Shown piece after piece: positions 40,055 to 49,130 of a DNA stretch of 64,000 nucleotides. Position numbers and translations under genes: made by a program. The stretch lies in contig CBFFRQ010000053.1 in the NCBI GenBank assembly GCA_965644315.1, positions 1 to 64,000 on the forward strand, in the 5' to 3' direction. Source of the stretch: Caecitellus pseudoparvulus. Lineage: Eukaryota > Bigyra: Bicosoecida. Each line of letters begins with the position of its first letter. Position 1 is the stretch's first letter. The notes under the pieces are model-generated. The model saw only the letters and a program-made list of their open reading frames with translations. It had not been told where the DNA came from and ran no database searches.

Positions 40055-43000
40055 CTACTTCTGAGCTTTGAGGTGCTGTGCCAAGTGGCTGGCTCGCGCC
40101 TGCCCCAGCATGGACAGCACGCTTGACAAGCCTGCGGCAGGGGCAGTTGTGGGCAGCAGACCCAGCAGCGCGACATTCGCGGCTGGCTGGAGGCACGCGC
40201 CCACCGCAGCAGGCAAGTCACGAAAGAGACTGGGCGAAGAGTGCTCACTTGCGGCCAAGCCTGCAATCTGCTGGGCCCGCCGGGTGGAGTTCGCTGTCAG
40301 CGCCTGCAGGAAGGCAGCTGGCAACTGATGAGCCTGTGCCCCAGCAGTGGGCAGCAAGAAGAGGGTGAAGGAGGACACCTGCACTGTGTCAGAGCCAGGC
40401 AGCGTGATGGACAGCCGGATTCGGATCGACACAGCATCCCACGGCACCTTGGCCGCCTGCTGGGCGATGCAGTGCAGGAGCTGGTCAAAGTGCTGGCGGT
40501 CCCGCACGTCATCGGGGGCGTCCGTCGTGGAGGCAGGAAGGAGCGTGGCTTGTCCAGTCGACGTGCAAGCGTCAGCATCAATGGCCACGCGTGGGGGCTC
40601 CGGCAAGATGCTGCCCACTTTGCGGATCATGCGCCACAGCCAACGCGATAGCTCAAAGGCGAAACCCTGCCCTTCGCCAAAGGCCCAGCTGCTGAGGCAC
40701 GCAGAACTGGGCGCCACGACACTGCACAGCGCAGGGTGTCCATCAAATACATGCTGCAGGCCAGTGTGCAGGTCTTCGCCGTGGACAGGCTGCAGCAAGG
40801 CTGCACACGATGCGCTCGCTCCGAGAACAACGTCAGGAAGCGCTTCTGCCACGTCAGCGTCGGCATCGTCTGCCAAGCCACCGACGGCGTGCACGCCGTC
40901 CACGGCAACGCTTTCGATCCCCTGACCACGTCGAAGTAGCACTTCGCCGGAGCTTAGGCCCAGGACAGAGCCCGAGAGCGGGTCCTCCCCATCCTCCAAA
41001 AGTGCGATTGCCGTGCACACGAGGCCAGAGGCAGCAGTGGGGAACTGCGAGGGAGACTCAACTGCCACAGACTCCGGCTCAGAGTGGGGGGCCTCGTGTG
41101 CAGAACCTGCCTGAGCCCAAGCGGGGGTGCAAGCGGGGACAGCTGCCTCCTTCGGACTGCCTGCCGTCAGAGCTTTGGCATCCACGTGCTCCTGCAAGGG
41201 CTGAACGGGTGACCGAGGAGGTGGCTGCTCAAAAGCAGCATCAGGTGCTGGTGACAGGGCAGTCACCTCGTGAGGGGGCATGAAGTCGTCCAGAGGTGAG
41301 GATGCCAGCGTGTGCAGGTCTCCCGAAGTCGTTACGTGGGCTGCCTTCCACGTGGCGGCTGGAACAGCAGGCATGGGGGCTGCCCACGCTGATTCTGCTG
41401 AATAGGAAGGCTCTCGGGCCTGACCAACTTCGTGGGAACCCTCTGCTGGCACTGCCTGGTCTGCCTTCGCCACAGTGGGCCTGGAACGAGATCGAGGAGG
41501 AGGTGCTTGTTGAGCGCGTGCCTCGCCAGCGCCGCGTGCCGCTGAGTGCACCACAAGTAAAATTTCATCGCACATCTCTCGAGTGTCCGCGACGGCTGCG
41601 TGCACTCCCGCGACCGATTCGGCGCGCAACGTCGCAAGCGCCCGCCTCGTATCCTGCACACGCTGCCGTAGAGCCTGCAACCCAGCGAACGTACGCTTGC
41701 GGGCTGCCTCGGCACCGGCCGCCAGCGCTTCGGCGCGCGCACGCCGCTCACGCTCACGCTCAAGAGAATCTGTCAGTTGGTGCACACGAGTATGGGCTTG
41801 GAGGGCGCCAACAGCTTCCTGGGGCGTGCTGGCAGCGCGAATGACAGGGGACACGCTCTCACGAGGGGAGCCTTGCTGGCTGTCAGACCGTGGTACGCGG
41901 GCAGAATCGTCCGATAGGTTGCCGACCACGCTGCGTGCAACTGACGTAAGGGCTTGGAGAGCTGCCGACATGCCCTGTGGTGAAGTGAGCTGAGTGTCTG
42001 GGGAGGCGTGCGCGGGCTGAGGGGACGACACTTGCACTTCTCCGCGGGGCAGCCCCCACTCATCCTCCCCTTCAGCCTTTCCAGGCTTCGTCAGCGATGA
42101 CATGTGCTTCATGGTCTGCAGTGCCGTCTTGGGCCCAGAGTGTCGGCGGGTTCGCGGCTGGCTGCTGGAGCCTCGCGCGCTCAAGGCCCGGTGGTTAGAT
42201 GCGTGTCGCGGCGCGCTCGCGCTGCGGGAGCCCTGCCCAACTGGCGCAGCCTTCGATTCCTCGACAGCTTTGGTCCCTCCTTGGGCCTTGCGGCGACTGC
42301 TCGCTGTTTGCGCTGAGTGTAACCTGTGCCCAATGCTGCGGCCAGCTGCGCCAGGACGCGGTGGGCGTGCCGCCTGCGGCTGGCGCTGAGCGCCGAATGC
42401 GCGAGTGGGGGAGAGGTGGCCCCACTTCTTCTGCATCACGCCATCTCCTGCCATCCAACCTGGTCGTTCGTAGCCAGAGTGGTACTGGAAGCCGTCCCGG
42501 CTAGCGGACGGTGCTGGGACGCCGATGGTGTGGTGGTATGAGTTCATGCGGTCAGGGCGATGGGGGGGCGCTGGCGTGCTTGCCCGCTTGGCGGCCATGG
42601 CGGCGTTAAATGCCTCAGTGCGCTGCACCAGCGTCGGCTGGCCTGCCGGACGACGCGGAGGAGGGGAAGTTCGCTCCAGCTTGGGCTCCACGTCAGAGCT
42701 TTGCTGGTGAAGAGACAGTGCAGCGGGGGGGCGTGCACGCCCCCCAACAGTTGCGTCAAAGTGGGCAGCTGATGGCCACAAGGTCGGGCTTGCCTGGGCC
42801 GGCTCTGGCAAGGCGTCATGGGCGGTGTGAGTGGGGGACAGGCGCTTGACCCCCTTTCCCCGGGACACAGAGCGGGCGCGAGAAGCAGAGCTGGCGACAC
42901 TCCCTGCCCCTGACATGGGGGCGCGGGATGTCCGAAGGGCAATCTTCCCCTCGGGCTTCACGGATGGGAACATGCTGGCAGCGGGCAAGGACGAGGTGGC

Positions 43001-43573
43001 CTGGTCAGCGTCTTGGCCCCGGGCGCGGCGTGGGCCGCCTGCGCGACGTGCCCGCTTTCGTTGCTTGTATACGTCCTTGCCTAGCTTCTCCCAGTGCCGC
43101 CACTGTTCCTTGGGCATGGACTCCCGCTGATCCAGCAGCATCTGCGGTGAAGGGCCAGCGCCTGTGCAGGGGCGGCGTTTCACTTGCACGAAACGCAAAC
43201 GCACCTGCAGCTCCTGCTGGCTCAGCGCATCCTCTCGGCGCTGGCTGAAGTTCTTCGCGAGCAATTCCAGTGTCAACGCGTCAGGCTGCGGCCAGCTAGA
43301 GCCGTGACCACCTTCCTCCATGCTTGAAGCACGCAGAGGAGCTGTGTTGAGGTCGCGCGCGGAAACTGAGAGCCAGATGCACCTCTCAGGCAGGCGCCCG
43401 CAAGCTGTGCTGCTCAGGACACGGACAAGGATGCTGTGCAGAGAATTTCGAATGCCACTCAGACACCAAGCTTGCCCAGAACCAAGGTGCTGCGTACACG
43501 TGGCTGTGACCTGGGCGCCGTGGAAAGTGAGGCGCATTGCTTTACCAGGAGGGGTGCTCAACGAGCCCGGCAC
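40055..43573 (-). CDS. Coiled-coil protein with degenerate kinesin-14-like C-terminal domain
   Basis: 1,172 aa from the first ATG; starts at 43537 (MRLTFHGAQ) or 43321 (MEEGG) are also possible. Residues about 100-590 are basic, Ser/Pro-rich and low in complexity. Residues about 594-671 form a charged coiled coil (LTDSLERERERRARAEALAA). The last ~260 residues follow the order of a kinesin motor: ALLQPVHGEDLHTGLQHVFDG resembles the helix before the P-loop; GEGQG stands where GQTGSGKT should be; and VALLGLLPTTAPAAGLSSVL resembles the end of the motor (isPxxxnxxETlsTL). Coiled coil before a C-terminal motor is the kinesin-14 layout. The ATP site and the DLAGSE switch are lost, as in yeast Vik1/Cik1. 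This is inference from weak similarity; a lineage-specific unrelated domain remains possible. Confidence 0.45.
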   Translation of the reverse strand: MPGSLSTPPGKAMRLTFHGAQVTATCTQHLGSGQAWCLSGIRNSLHSILVRVLSSTACGRLPERCIWLSVSARDLNTAPLRASSMEEGGHGSSWPQPDALTLELLAKNFSQRREDALSQQELQVRLRFVQVKRRPCTGAGPSPQMLLDQRESMPKEQWRHWEKLGKDVYKQRKRARRAGGPRRARGQDADQATSSLPAASMFPSVKPEGKIALRTSRAPMSGAGSVASSASRARSVSRGKGVKRLSPTHTAHDALPEPAQASPTLWPSAAHFDATVGGRARPPAALSLHQQSSDVEPKLERTSPPPRRPAGQPTLVQRTEAFNAAMAAKRASTPAPPHRPDRMNSYHHTIGVPAPSASRDGFQYHSGYERPGWMAGDGVMQKKWGHLSPTRAFGAQRQPQAARPPRPGAAGRSIGHRLHSAQTASSRRKAQGGTKAVEESKAAPVGQGSRSASAPRHASNHRALSARGSSSQPRTRRHSGPKTALQTMKHMSSLTKPGKAEGEDEWGLPRGEVQVSSPQPAHASPDTQLTSPQGMSAALQALTSVARSVVGNLSDDSARVPRSDSQQGSPRESVSPVIRAASTPQEAVGALQAHTRVHQLTDSLERERERRARAEALAAGAEAARKRTFAGLQALRQRVQDTRRALATLRAESVAGVHAAVADTREMCDEILLVVHSAARGAGEARAQQAPPPRSRSRPTVAKADQAVPAEGSHEVGQAREPSYSAESAWAAPMPAVPAATWKAAHVTTSGDLHTLASSPLDDFMPPHEVTALSPAPDAAFEQPPPRSPVQPLQEHVDAKALTAGSPKEAAVPACTPAWAQAGSAHEAPHSEPESVAVESPSQFPTAASGLVCTAIALLEDGEDPLSGSVLGLSSGEVLLRRGQGIESVAVDGVHAVGGLADDADADVAEALPDVVLGASASCAALLQPVHGEDLHTGLQHVFDGHPALCSVVAPSSACLSSWAFGEGQGFAFELSRWLWRMIRKVGSILPEPPRVAIDADACTSTGQATLLPASTTDAPDDVRDRQHFDQLLHCIAQQAAKVPWDAVSIRIRLSITLPGSDTVQVSSFTLFLLPTAGAQAHQLPAAFLQALTANSTRRAQQIAGLAASEHSSPSLFRDLPAAVGACLQPAANVALLGLLPTTAPAAGLSSVLSMLGQARASHLAQHLKAQK

Positions 43574-45272
43574 CCCCCCTCATGAATTCTTACCAGAGTA
43601 ACAGCTGCAGCAAATTTCACACCGACACACCATGTTCGCATCCCATGTGAGCTTGTCCAGCCACACTAGCAGATCCTTGCTGCGCGCGCACTGCAAGCTG
43701 GCAATGGAAGTGTGCTGACGGCGTGTGCGTGAGGGAGCTGCTTGCAGCATCCCTCGTGCGGCCCGAGCCCCGGGCAACGGTGCTGAAGCTCTCACAGGTT
43801 CCTACCTTCCTCCCATGTACTTTTTCCTGAGACTGCCGTCGGTGCGTGCGCTTGTGTGTCGGCGTGAAGCCCGAGTGTGGCGGTGTGTGGCTGGTGCAGT
43901 GCCGTTGTTCCGCTCCGCCTGTCAGCTGCCAAGCCCTGTGACGACCCGAAACATTCCATGCTAAAACTGACTGCAAGTGACGATTCAATGTTTAAAATTC
44001 CTCTGAGGTCTCTTGTGCGGTGCCAGGGCAGCCGCCCCTGCTGTGTGGCGGTTGTGGCGTTTTGCCCAGCACGGCAACTATCCTTCACTGCTCCCAATAG
44101 TGGGCAGGGAAATTATTCCCCGTGCAACACGAAAGCAGTGCATTAGTTGGACTCGCCTGGCTCTCTCACTGCCGGTTTGTCCTGGTCATGCCACCGACAC
44201 TCTCCTTCCCTTCACAGGCACCCCACCGGCCACGGGCAACTCGGACTCGAGCCTCCCCTCTTCATGTGTAAGTCGTCCAGTCCCCTTCTTCTGTGTGTGT
44301 GGTCTGTGATTATAACCTCACCTTACAATATGCCGTTTACCCGTCTTACCGCGGCCAAGCCGCAATGGTGATAGTTCGGTGTATGAGACCTTCCGTGTTG
44401 TGTGTCCTGTGATGATTTCGTACATCAAATGGAATTACCGTCTGACTGTCAGTGACGAGTATTGCGAAGGCTGTCTGAGGACTTGTGTGTGCTGCTCTGG
44501 CACGCTGTGGAGTGATTATTCACGTCTGGACTTCTGCAGGCCTGGGGGCTTTCTGGCCAACCCTACCGATGCTGAAGATTCCGTGGCCACCTATGACCAC
44601 AGGCCGAGCTGTGCTGGCTGTCGTGTTTGTGCGGAGAGTGTATGCCTTGAGTGATGAGCACCTGATTCCCCTTCCGACTGACGGTGAAGAGAACAACCAG
44701 ATCCTTGTCCAAACCTCTGACACTGTATCCACCCTCCCCTGTCCTCCCCCTCTTTGCAGATCGGTGCGTGCTCCACTGACACTTACCCTGTCGCTCGTTG
44801 TACTCCGGTGATTGCATATGGTAATTTACAACCGACTGCAAGTGACGTCAACTCTGATTGGATGAGGAGTGTGCTTGCTGTGTGCCCTCTGGCTCTCGAC
44901 CGCCATGTTGATGATTCAGCCAACTTTTCATGCGTGTCAAATGAAGCTGCCCCGGGCATTCTGTTCGGACGTGGCACTGATCTGACCGTGCTAACCTGAA
45001 TGGTGCCGAGTGTCCCTCTGTGTCCTGTGCCCTACGCTGTACAGACGGTCGGTCGCGGGTGGATTCCCACCGCCCGTGCCCAACATTTTTTCGTACAGCA
45101 AGATTCCCCGCACATATTGTCTTTTGCACGTGTTGTCTGCCCTCCTAACAACTGGGGCGGGCTTCGGTTGTGTAATTGTTACCGCGTACGGCACATTTCA
45201 CGGTACTCCTCCGTACCGCCCTCACAGGCTGTGGACTTTCACCGTGGCTTTCGCTACGCTCCATGCATTTCT
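43574..45272. other. Intergenic region (1.7 kb) with short dispersed repeats
   Basis: This lies upstream of the coiled-coil gene and downstream of the carrier. No protein was recognised on either strand. GACTGCAAGTGACG occurs at about 43969 and 44834, with weaker relatives near 44443 and 44674. The second copy overlaps a palindromic TGACGTCA at 44843-44850. Splice-site-like sequences (CTTCACAG near 44217, GTGTAAGT near 44266, TTCTGCAG near 44540, CTTTGCAG near 44759) hint at an unrecognised spliced transcript, possibly non-coding. Confidence 0.3.
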
Positions 45273-46466
45273 CTACCTTTCTAATCCAAACACTGCGCCG
45301 CGTCCTGGGCCCGACCAGTCGCCCCCCTCCCCCGGAGCGGGCAGAAGCATGTCCCGCACAACTTCGAACAGCGAGAACTGGATGGCGGTGTACGGGAACA
45401 CTGCCAGCATGCGGGGCCCAGTGCCTCTCCACAGCGCCAGCACGCCTTCCCCAGCTGCAGCCCGAGCAACCTGCGCCATGCTGCCCCCAAACGCCATGCC
45501 CTCCCCCTGCGTCATGAGGCGGGTGGTGATGACGTCCAAGGGGTTGGTGAGGGCTGCCCCTGCCGCACCAGCCACGCCCCCTGCCAGGAACAAGGATGTC
45601 CCAGACGGCTCGCCTGCCTGCAGGGTGGCCAACTGATGCCGCATCTGCGTGGAGGCGGTGGCTGGGTGAGGTATGCGTCTCGCACGGCACTGCGCTGCAG
45701 GCGCCTCACGTGTTCGTAGAAGAGGAAGACAAGGCCGGCCAGGCACGTGTCTTGAATCAAGCAGGAATGCATGCCAGCCCACAGCCCCGGCAGGCCTTGC
45801 CGTCTGTAAATGCAGCGGCCTGCATCCCAGATGCCAGCGAAGTTGCGCGTTTGTTCCAGGAGGCCACCTGTCGCGCGGTGAGGGTTGGCGCCCAGCTGTA
45901 ACCTGGACTTGATGACTTCAGAAGGGATGGTGATGACAGAGGTCAGGAGCTCGGCTGACGCGCCGGCGGCAAGGATGACAAGGCTGGCACGCTCAGGGCC
46001 CGCTGCCGCCAGCCCCCACTGCTTGAACATGTGGTACAGCCCGAAGTACGCCGCCGTCACTGGAGCAGCCACAAGCATTGGCACGGACACCCCCGCCATG
46101 ATGCCCCTCCAGCCCTCTGCGAAGCAGGCAGCAACCGGAGCTTGCGAGCTGGCGGCGCAGTCGCGTCAATGCGCCGCCGGCGTACCTTGCGCCAGGATGA
46201 GCCTCGCATTGCCAAGGAGGCCTCCGTACCCGGAGGAAGGGTGCACTTTTGCCCGGTGGCTCACGGTTTCAAAGGGGTGTGCGGCCACTTCAGAAGCCAG
46301 CCCGGACACGGCGCCGGCGATCAACGTCTCTGTTGCGGAGATTGGAGCAAGGTGCGCTGGCGCTGGTTTCACGCCTGCTGCACGGAAGACAGCACGCACC
46401 ATGCCCGAACTCCTCATCGAAGAAGTCCATCAAAGTTCCCAACAAGGCCTCGCCGCCCACAGCCAT
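45273..46466 (-). CDS. Mitochondrial carrier family (SLC25) protein, possibly SAM-carrier-like (four exons)
   Basis: Exons 46400-46466, 46186-46329, 45710-46116 and 45273-45644 total 990 nt (329 aa), the usual carrier size. The protein has three ~100-aa repeats. Signature motifs are HPFETVSHR, IPSEVIKSR and NPLDVITTR; the second and third resemble S-adenosylmethionine carriers (PSEVxK, PLDVxxTRLM), so a SAM/SAH exchanger of the inner mitochondrial membrane is a reasonable but unproven guess. Repeats 1 and 3 have Ser and Thr where the basic residue of PxD/ExxK/R usually sits, which would weaken the matrix salt-bridge gate. Other features fit: EGWRGIMAG and GLPGLWAG after the first two signatures and FPYTAIQFSLFE near the end. 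It shares a 437-bp divergent promoter region with the lipase gene. Confidence 0.88.
45645..45709 (-). other. Carrier intron 3 (65 nt)
   Basis: Donor GTGAGGCG and acceptor CCACGCAG, phase 0. It joins FLFYEH to MRHQLATL between the second and third carrier repeats. Confidence 0.85.
46117..46185 (-). other. Carrier intron 2 (69 nt)
   Basis: Donor GTACGCCG and acceptor GCTTCGCAG, phase 1. It restores LILAQEGWRGIMAG, the conserved E-G-x-x-x-x-x-x-G segment after the first signature. Confidence 0.9.
46330..46399 (-). other. Carrier intron 1 (70 nt)
   Basis: Donor GTGCGTGC and acceptor CGCAACAG, phase 1. It joins MAVGGEALLG...FGH to ETLIAGAVSG, the start of the first carrier repeat. Confidence 0.85.
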
Positions 46467-46903
46467 TGCAGGCGGCACTGCCGGGCCCACAGACTGCGCT
46501 TGTTGCCTGCACCAATTTCCGCAACTTCCTTCGCCTGCCTTGAGTAGAGCAGTGAACGAGGGCTCCCCTGTTTTACGAAGCGGGTACTGAGGCTGACGTG
46601 TCGGGTGTGGGTGGGACCTTTAGGTGGGATCTTTAAGTCTCGGAAATTGCTTTGTATTGTCTCAATTGCTTGACCTCAAGGTCTGTTTGACTCTGCAAAT
46701 GATTTTCCTTTCGCATGTTGAGCAGCCACGCATTGCAAGATAGCATCCGGCCTTCATTCCCAATATAAGCACGACGTATACTTTCCTGGCTACCACAGCC
46801 CGCTTTCATGAGACTTTATCTGGCTCAGCAAGAGCTGCCTGTCACTGAGTGGCGAGTGAGCTCTGTTTCCGGGACTTTGCCCCACCGCCTGCCGTGCCAC
46901 AGC
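46467..46903. promoter_or_regulatory. Divergent promoter region between carrier and lipase genes
   Basis: The 437-bp gap separates two start codons on opposite strands, so both promoters should lie here. A TATA-like ATATAAGC (about 46763-46770) sits 140 nt upstream of the lipase ATG. No other element is clear. The direct repeats GTGGGACCTTTAGGTGGGATCTTTA lie near 46610-46636. Confidence 0.35.
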
Positions 46904-48953
46904 ATGGCAGCCTCTTCAGATGACGACACGTCCTTCGTTGAGGGGCTGCAGCAGCAGTTCAGCTCAGCCTCTCTGCTGGGTACAGACGACGAGGGCGATG
47001 TGGTTGTGACTGTGAAGGGTGCGTGGCAAGGAGCCATCGGCCCGCAACTTCCGCGCAGCCACCCCTTGCACCGACCCCGCCAGACACGGACAAGGCGGGC
47101 GACAAGAAGACCAAGGTGGAAAAAGCATACGCCATTGTGGGAGGTGCATTGAAGCAGTCCCTGCGCAGTGTCCCGGATATCTCCTTGATCGACGCGTGCG
47201 TCGCTGCGCCTTGCACCTTCGTGGCGTGGTGAGCACGGAGCACTGCCTCTGCCTTCGCAGGGCGCTTGGCGTGCAGCAAGCCCTGCGCACCTCCCAGGCC
47301 CCCTCCATCACTCTGGAGGAAGCCAGGGAGCTGTTCGACAGCGGCGGTGCCATCAACGACGAGGCGACGCTGAGCCTGTTGCAGCGCATGGGGTACTTCG
47401 CTGAGGCAGCGTACCGCGGGGGGGGCGAGGCCGCCATCCACGACCTGGGGGAGTACTTGGGCTCCAAGGACGACATCGTAGCTGCATGCTGGAAGTCCAA
47501 GGTGCTGAAGCCGGCCTGGTTCGTGGCCATCGACGACGCCAGCCGCGCCGTCGTCCTGGCCATCCGTGGCACGAACGACATCTCCGACGCGCTGACAGAC
47601 GTCACTGCGGCGCCAGTGGCCTTCCACATGGCATCCTGCAAGGGAAAGGTGGCTGTGCACGCCGGCATGCTACGCAGCTCCCTGTGGCTGCTGCAGCAAG
47701 CCACGCCGTCCCTGCGCCAAGCCCTGACGTCAGAGCGGTGCCAGGGGTACCGCCTGTTGGTGACAGGGCACTCCCTAGGGGGCGGCTGCGCCAGCCTGGT
47801 GGCGGCCCTCATGGTTGAAGGCTACTGTGCGGAGGTGCAGGGCGTGGATGCGTCTCCTCGTCCCTCCGGCAGTCGGCGCAGTGCGCAGGGTGCGGGGAAG
47901 GAGGGCGAGGAGCAGCAGCCTGCCGAGGAGGAAGAGGAGGAGGAGGAAGAGAAGGAGGCGCTGCCGGAGCTGACACAGCTGGCAAAGGACGTGCACGCGT
48001 ACACCTTCTGCCCCGCGGCAGTGGGTGACCGCACCTTCTCCACCACCTACGCTGACATCGTCACCGCTGTGACCATGCAGAGCGACCTGGTGCCGCGGTT
48101 CTGCGCCGTCTCTGCGCGGTCCATGCTGGAAGAAGCCCTCACCTTTGCGCCTGCCGCCCGCAAACGCCTGCGGGAGCGCTATGACCAGACGTACACCGCC
48201 GCGGTGCTGCGCAGGGTGCACGCCGGCGCGGCATCGGCCCAGCATCACGCAGACTCAGTCGCAGCAGCGGCCCAGGCCAGTATGCAGCGCTTGGCTGTGC
48301 GCCTGCACAAGCACGCCGTCGTGGCAAGCACGGTCAAGGGCGCCGCCGCCGCCATGGCCTTCACACATGCGACTGCGGCGGCAGGCGCCAAGGCGGCCCA
48401 CGATGCGGTGGGGGCAGCTTTCAAGAGCGCCTCCACCACCTTTGCCCGGTGGAGGAAGCGGGACCAGGTGGCGGGGGAGTTGGCAGAGGCGGAGGAGGCG
48501 GCGGCTGAGCGGGGTGATGACGAGGCGCACGCTGTGTGTGATGCGGGCTCCGGCGGCGAGGGGGAGGAGGGCAAGGGGGGAGGCGAGTCCGACACCACGT
48601 ACATTGGGGCGCTGGACATTGACGTGCCGTATATGTGTGGTGTGAAGCTGTACCCTCTGGGGCGCCTGCTGATGATGAAGGGTGTCGCGCAGCCCCTGCA
48701 AGGGGCTGTCGCGGAGGGCACAGCCATCACCAAGGAGGTGGAGGAGGAGGAGGAGGAGGAGGAGGAGGAGCAGGCTGTGACCAGCACAGCGACAGGGGAT
48801 GTGGACGCCTTCCGGGGTTATGTCCTGGTGGAAGTCGAGCCGGCGGAGTACGACCGGGTCCTGCTGAACAAGCGCATGTTGCGCGATCACATGCTCACGG
48901 ACGTGCTGGGCTTCTTGGGGCAAGCTGCCTCGCTGCAGGAGGGCGACGAGTGA
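46904..48953 (+). CDS. sn-1-specific diacylglycerol lipase-like enzyme (three exons)
   Basis: Exons 46904-47018, 47084-47195 and 47261-48953 total 1,920 nt (639 aa). It belongs to the class-3 lipase alpha/beta-hydrolase family. The nucleophile Ser is in GHSLGGG (codon 47772). The likely acid is the Asp in SDLVPR (48084), and the likely His is in RMLRDHM (48888), a C-terminal arrangement typical of diacylglycerol lipases. VVLAIRGTNDISDALTDV forms the oxyanion strand. A low-complexity Glu-rich insert (about 47,890-47,960) and an Ala-rich helical stretch separate the nucleophile from the His, and a second Glu run lies at 48,735-48,770. No membrane helices precede the domain, unlike animal DAGL-alpha/beta, so it is probably cytosolic or peripheral. 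The product would be 2-monoacylglycerol. Substrate is inferred from family. Confidence 0.85.
47019..47083 (+). other. Lipase intron 1 (65 nt)
   Basis: Donor GTGCGTGG and acceptor CCCCGCCAG, phase 1. It joins DVVVTVK to DTDKAGDKKTK in one frame. A nearer AG at 47057 would break the frame. Confidence 0.8.
47196..47260 (+). other. Lipase intron 2 (65 nt; alternative 32-nt form)
   Basis: Acceptor CCTTCGCAG at 47260. Two donors keep the frame: GTGCGTCG at 47196 (65 nt) and GTGAGCAC at 47229 (32 nt). They differ by exactly 11 codons. The first is preferred because its length and donor match the other introns. Confidence 0.6.
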
Positions 48954-49130
48954 AGTGGCCGCCAGACCACAATTCATCGCAAACGGTGGCACCATACGGG
49001 CAGGGGCAGGCTCGCTGCTCGCCTGCTCGCTGCCGTGCGGGTCTCAGCTGGCGAAGGCGGGTCGATAGCGTCTGCGGAATTTGCCGCCCAGCCCTAGCCC
49101 CGCACCAGTTGGCCGCGCTTCCTCAGTGCC
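48954..49130. other. Short intergenic region between lipase and transporter
   Basis: 177 nt separate two genes on the same strand, so the transporter promoter and the lipase 3' end are packed in it. Nothing else is seen. Confidence 0.4.

Noticed and set aside
46808-46903. Earlier ATG at 46808 as the start of the lipase
   Set aside because: The 32 extra residues are unlike the rest of the protein and lie just after the TATA-like site; MAASSDDDTSF at 46904 begins a typical acidic N-terminus. Not excluded.
47229-47260. 32-nt intron as the main form of lipase intron 2
   Set aside because: It is in frame with a good GTGAGC donor, but all other introns here are 65 to 74 nt and the GTGCGT donor gives 65 nt. 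Kept only as an alternative.
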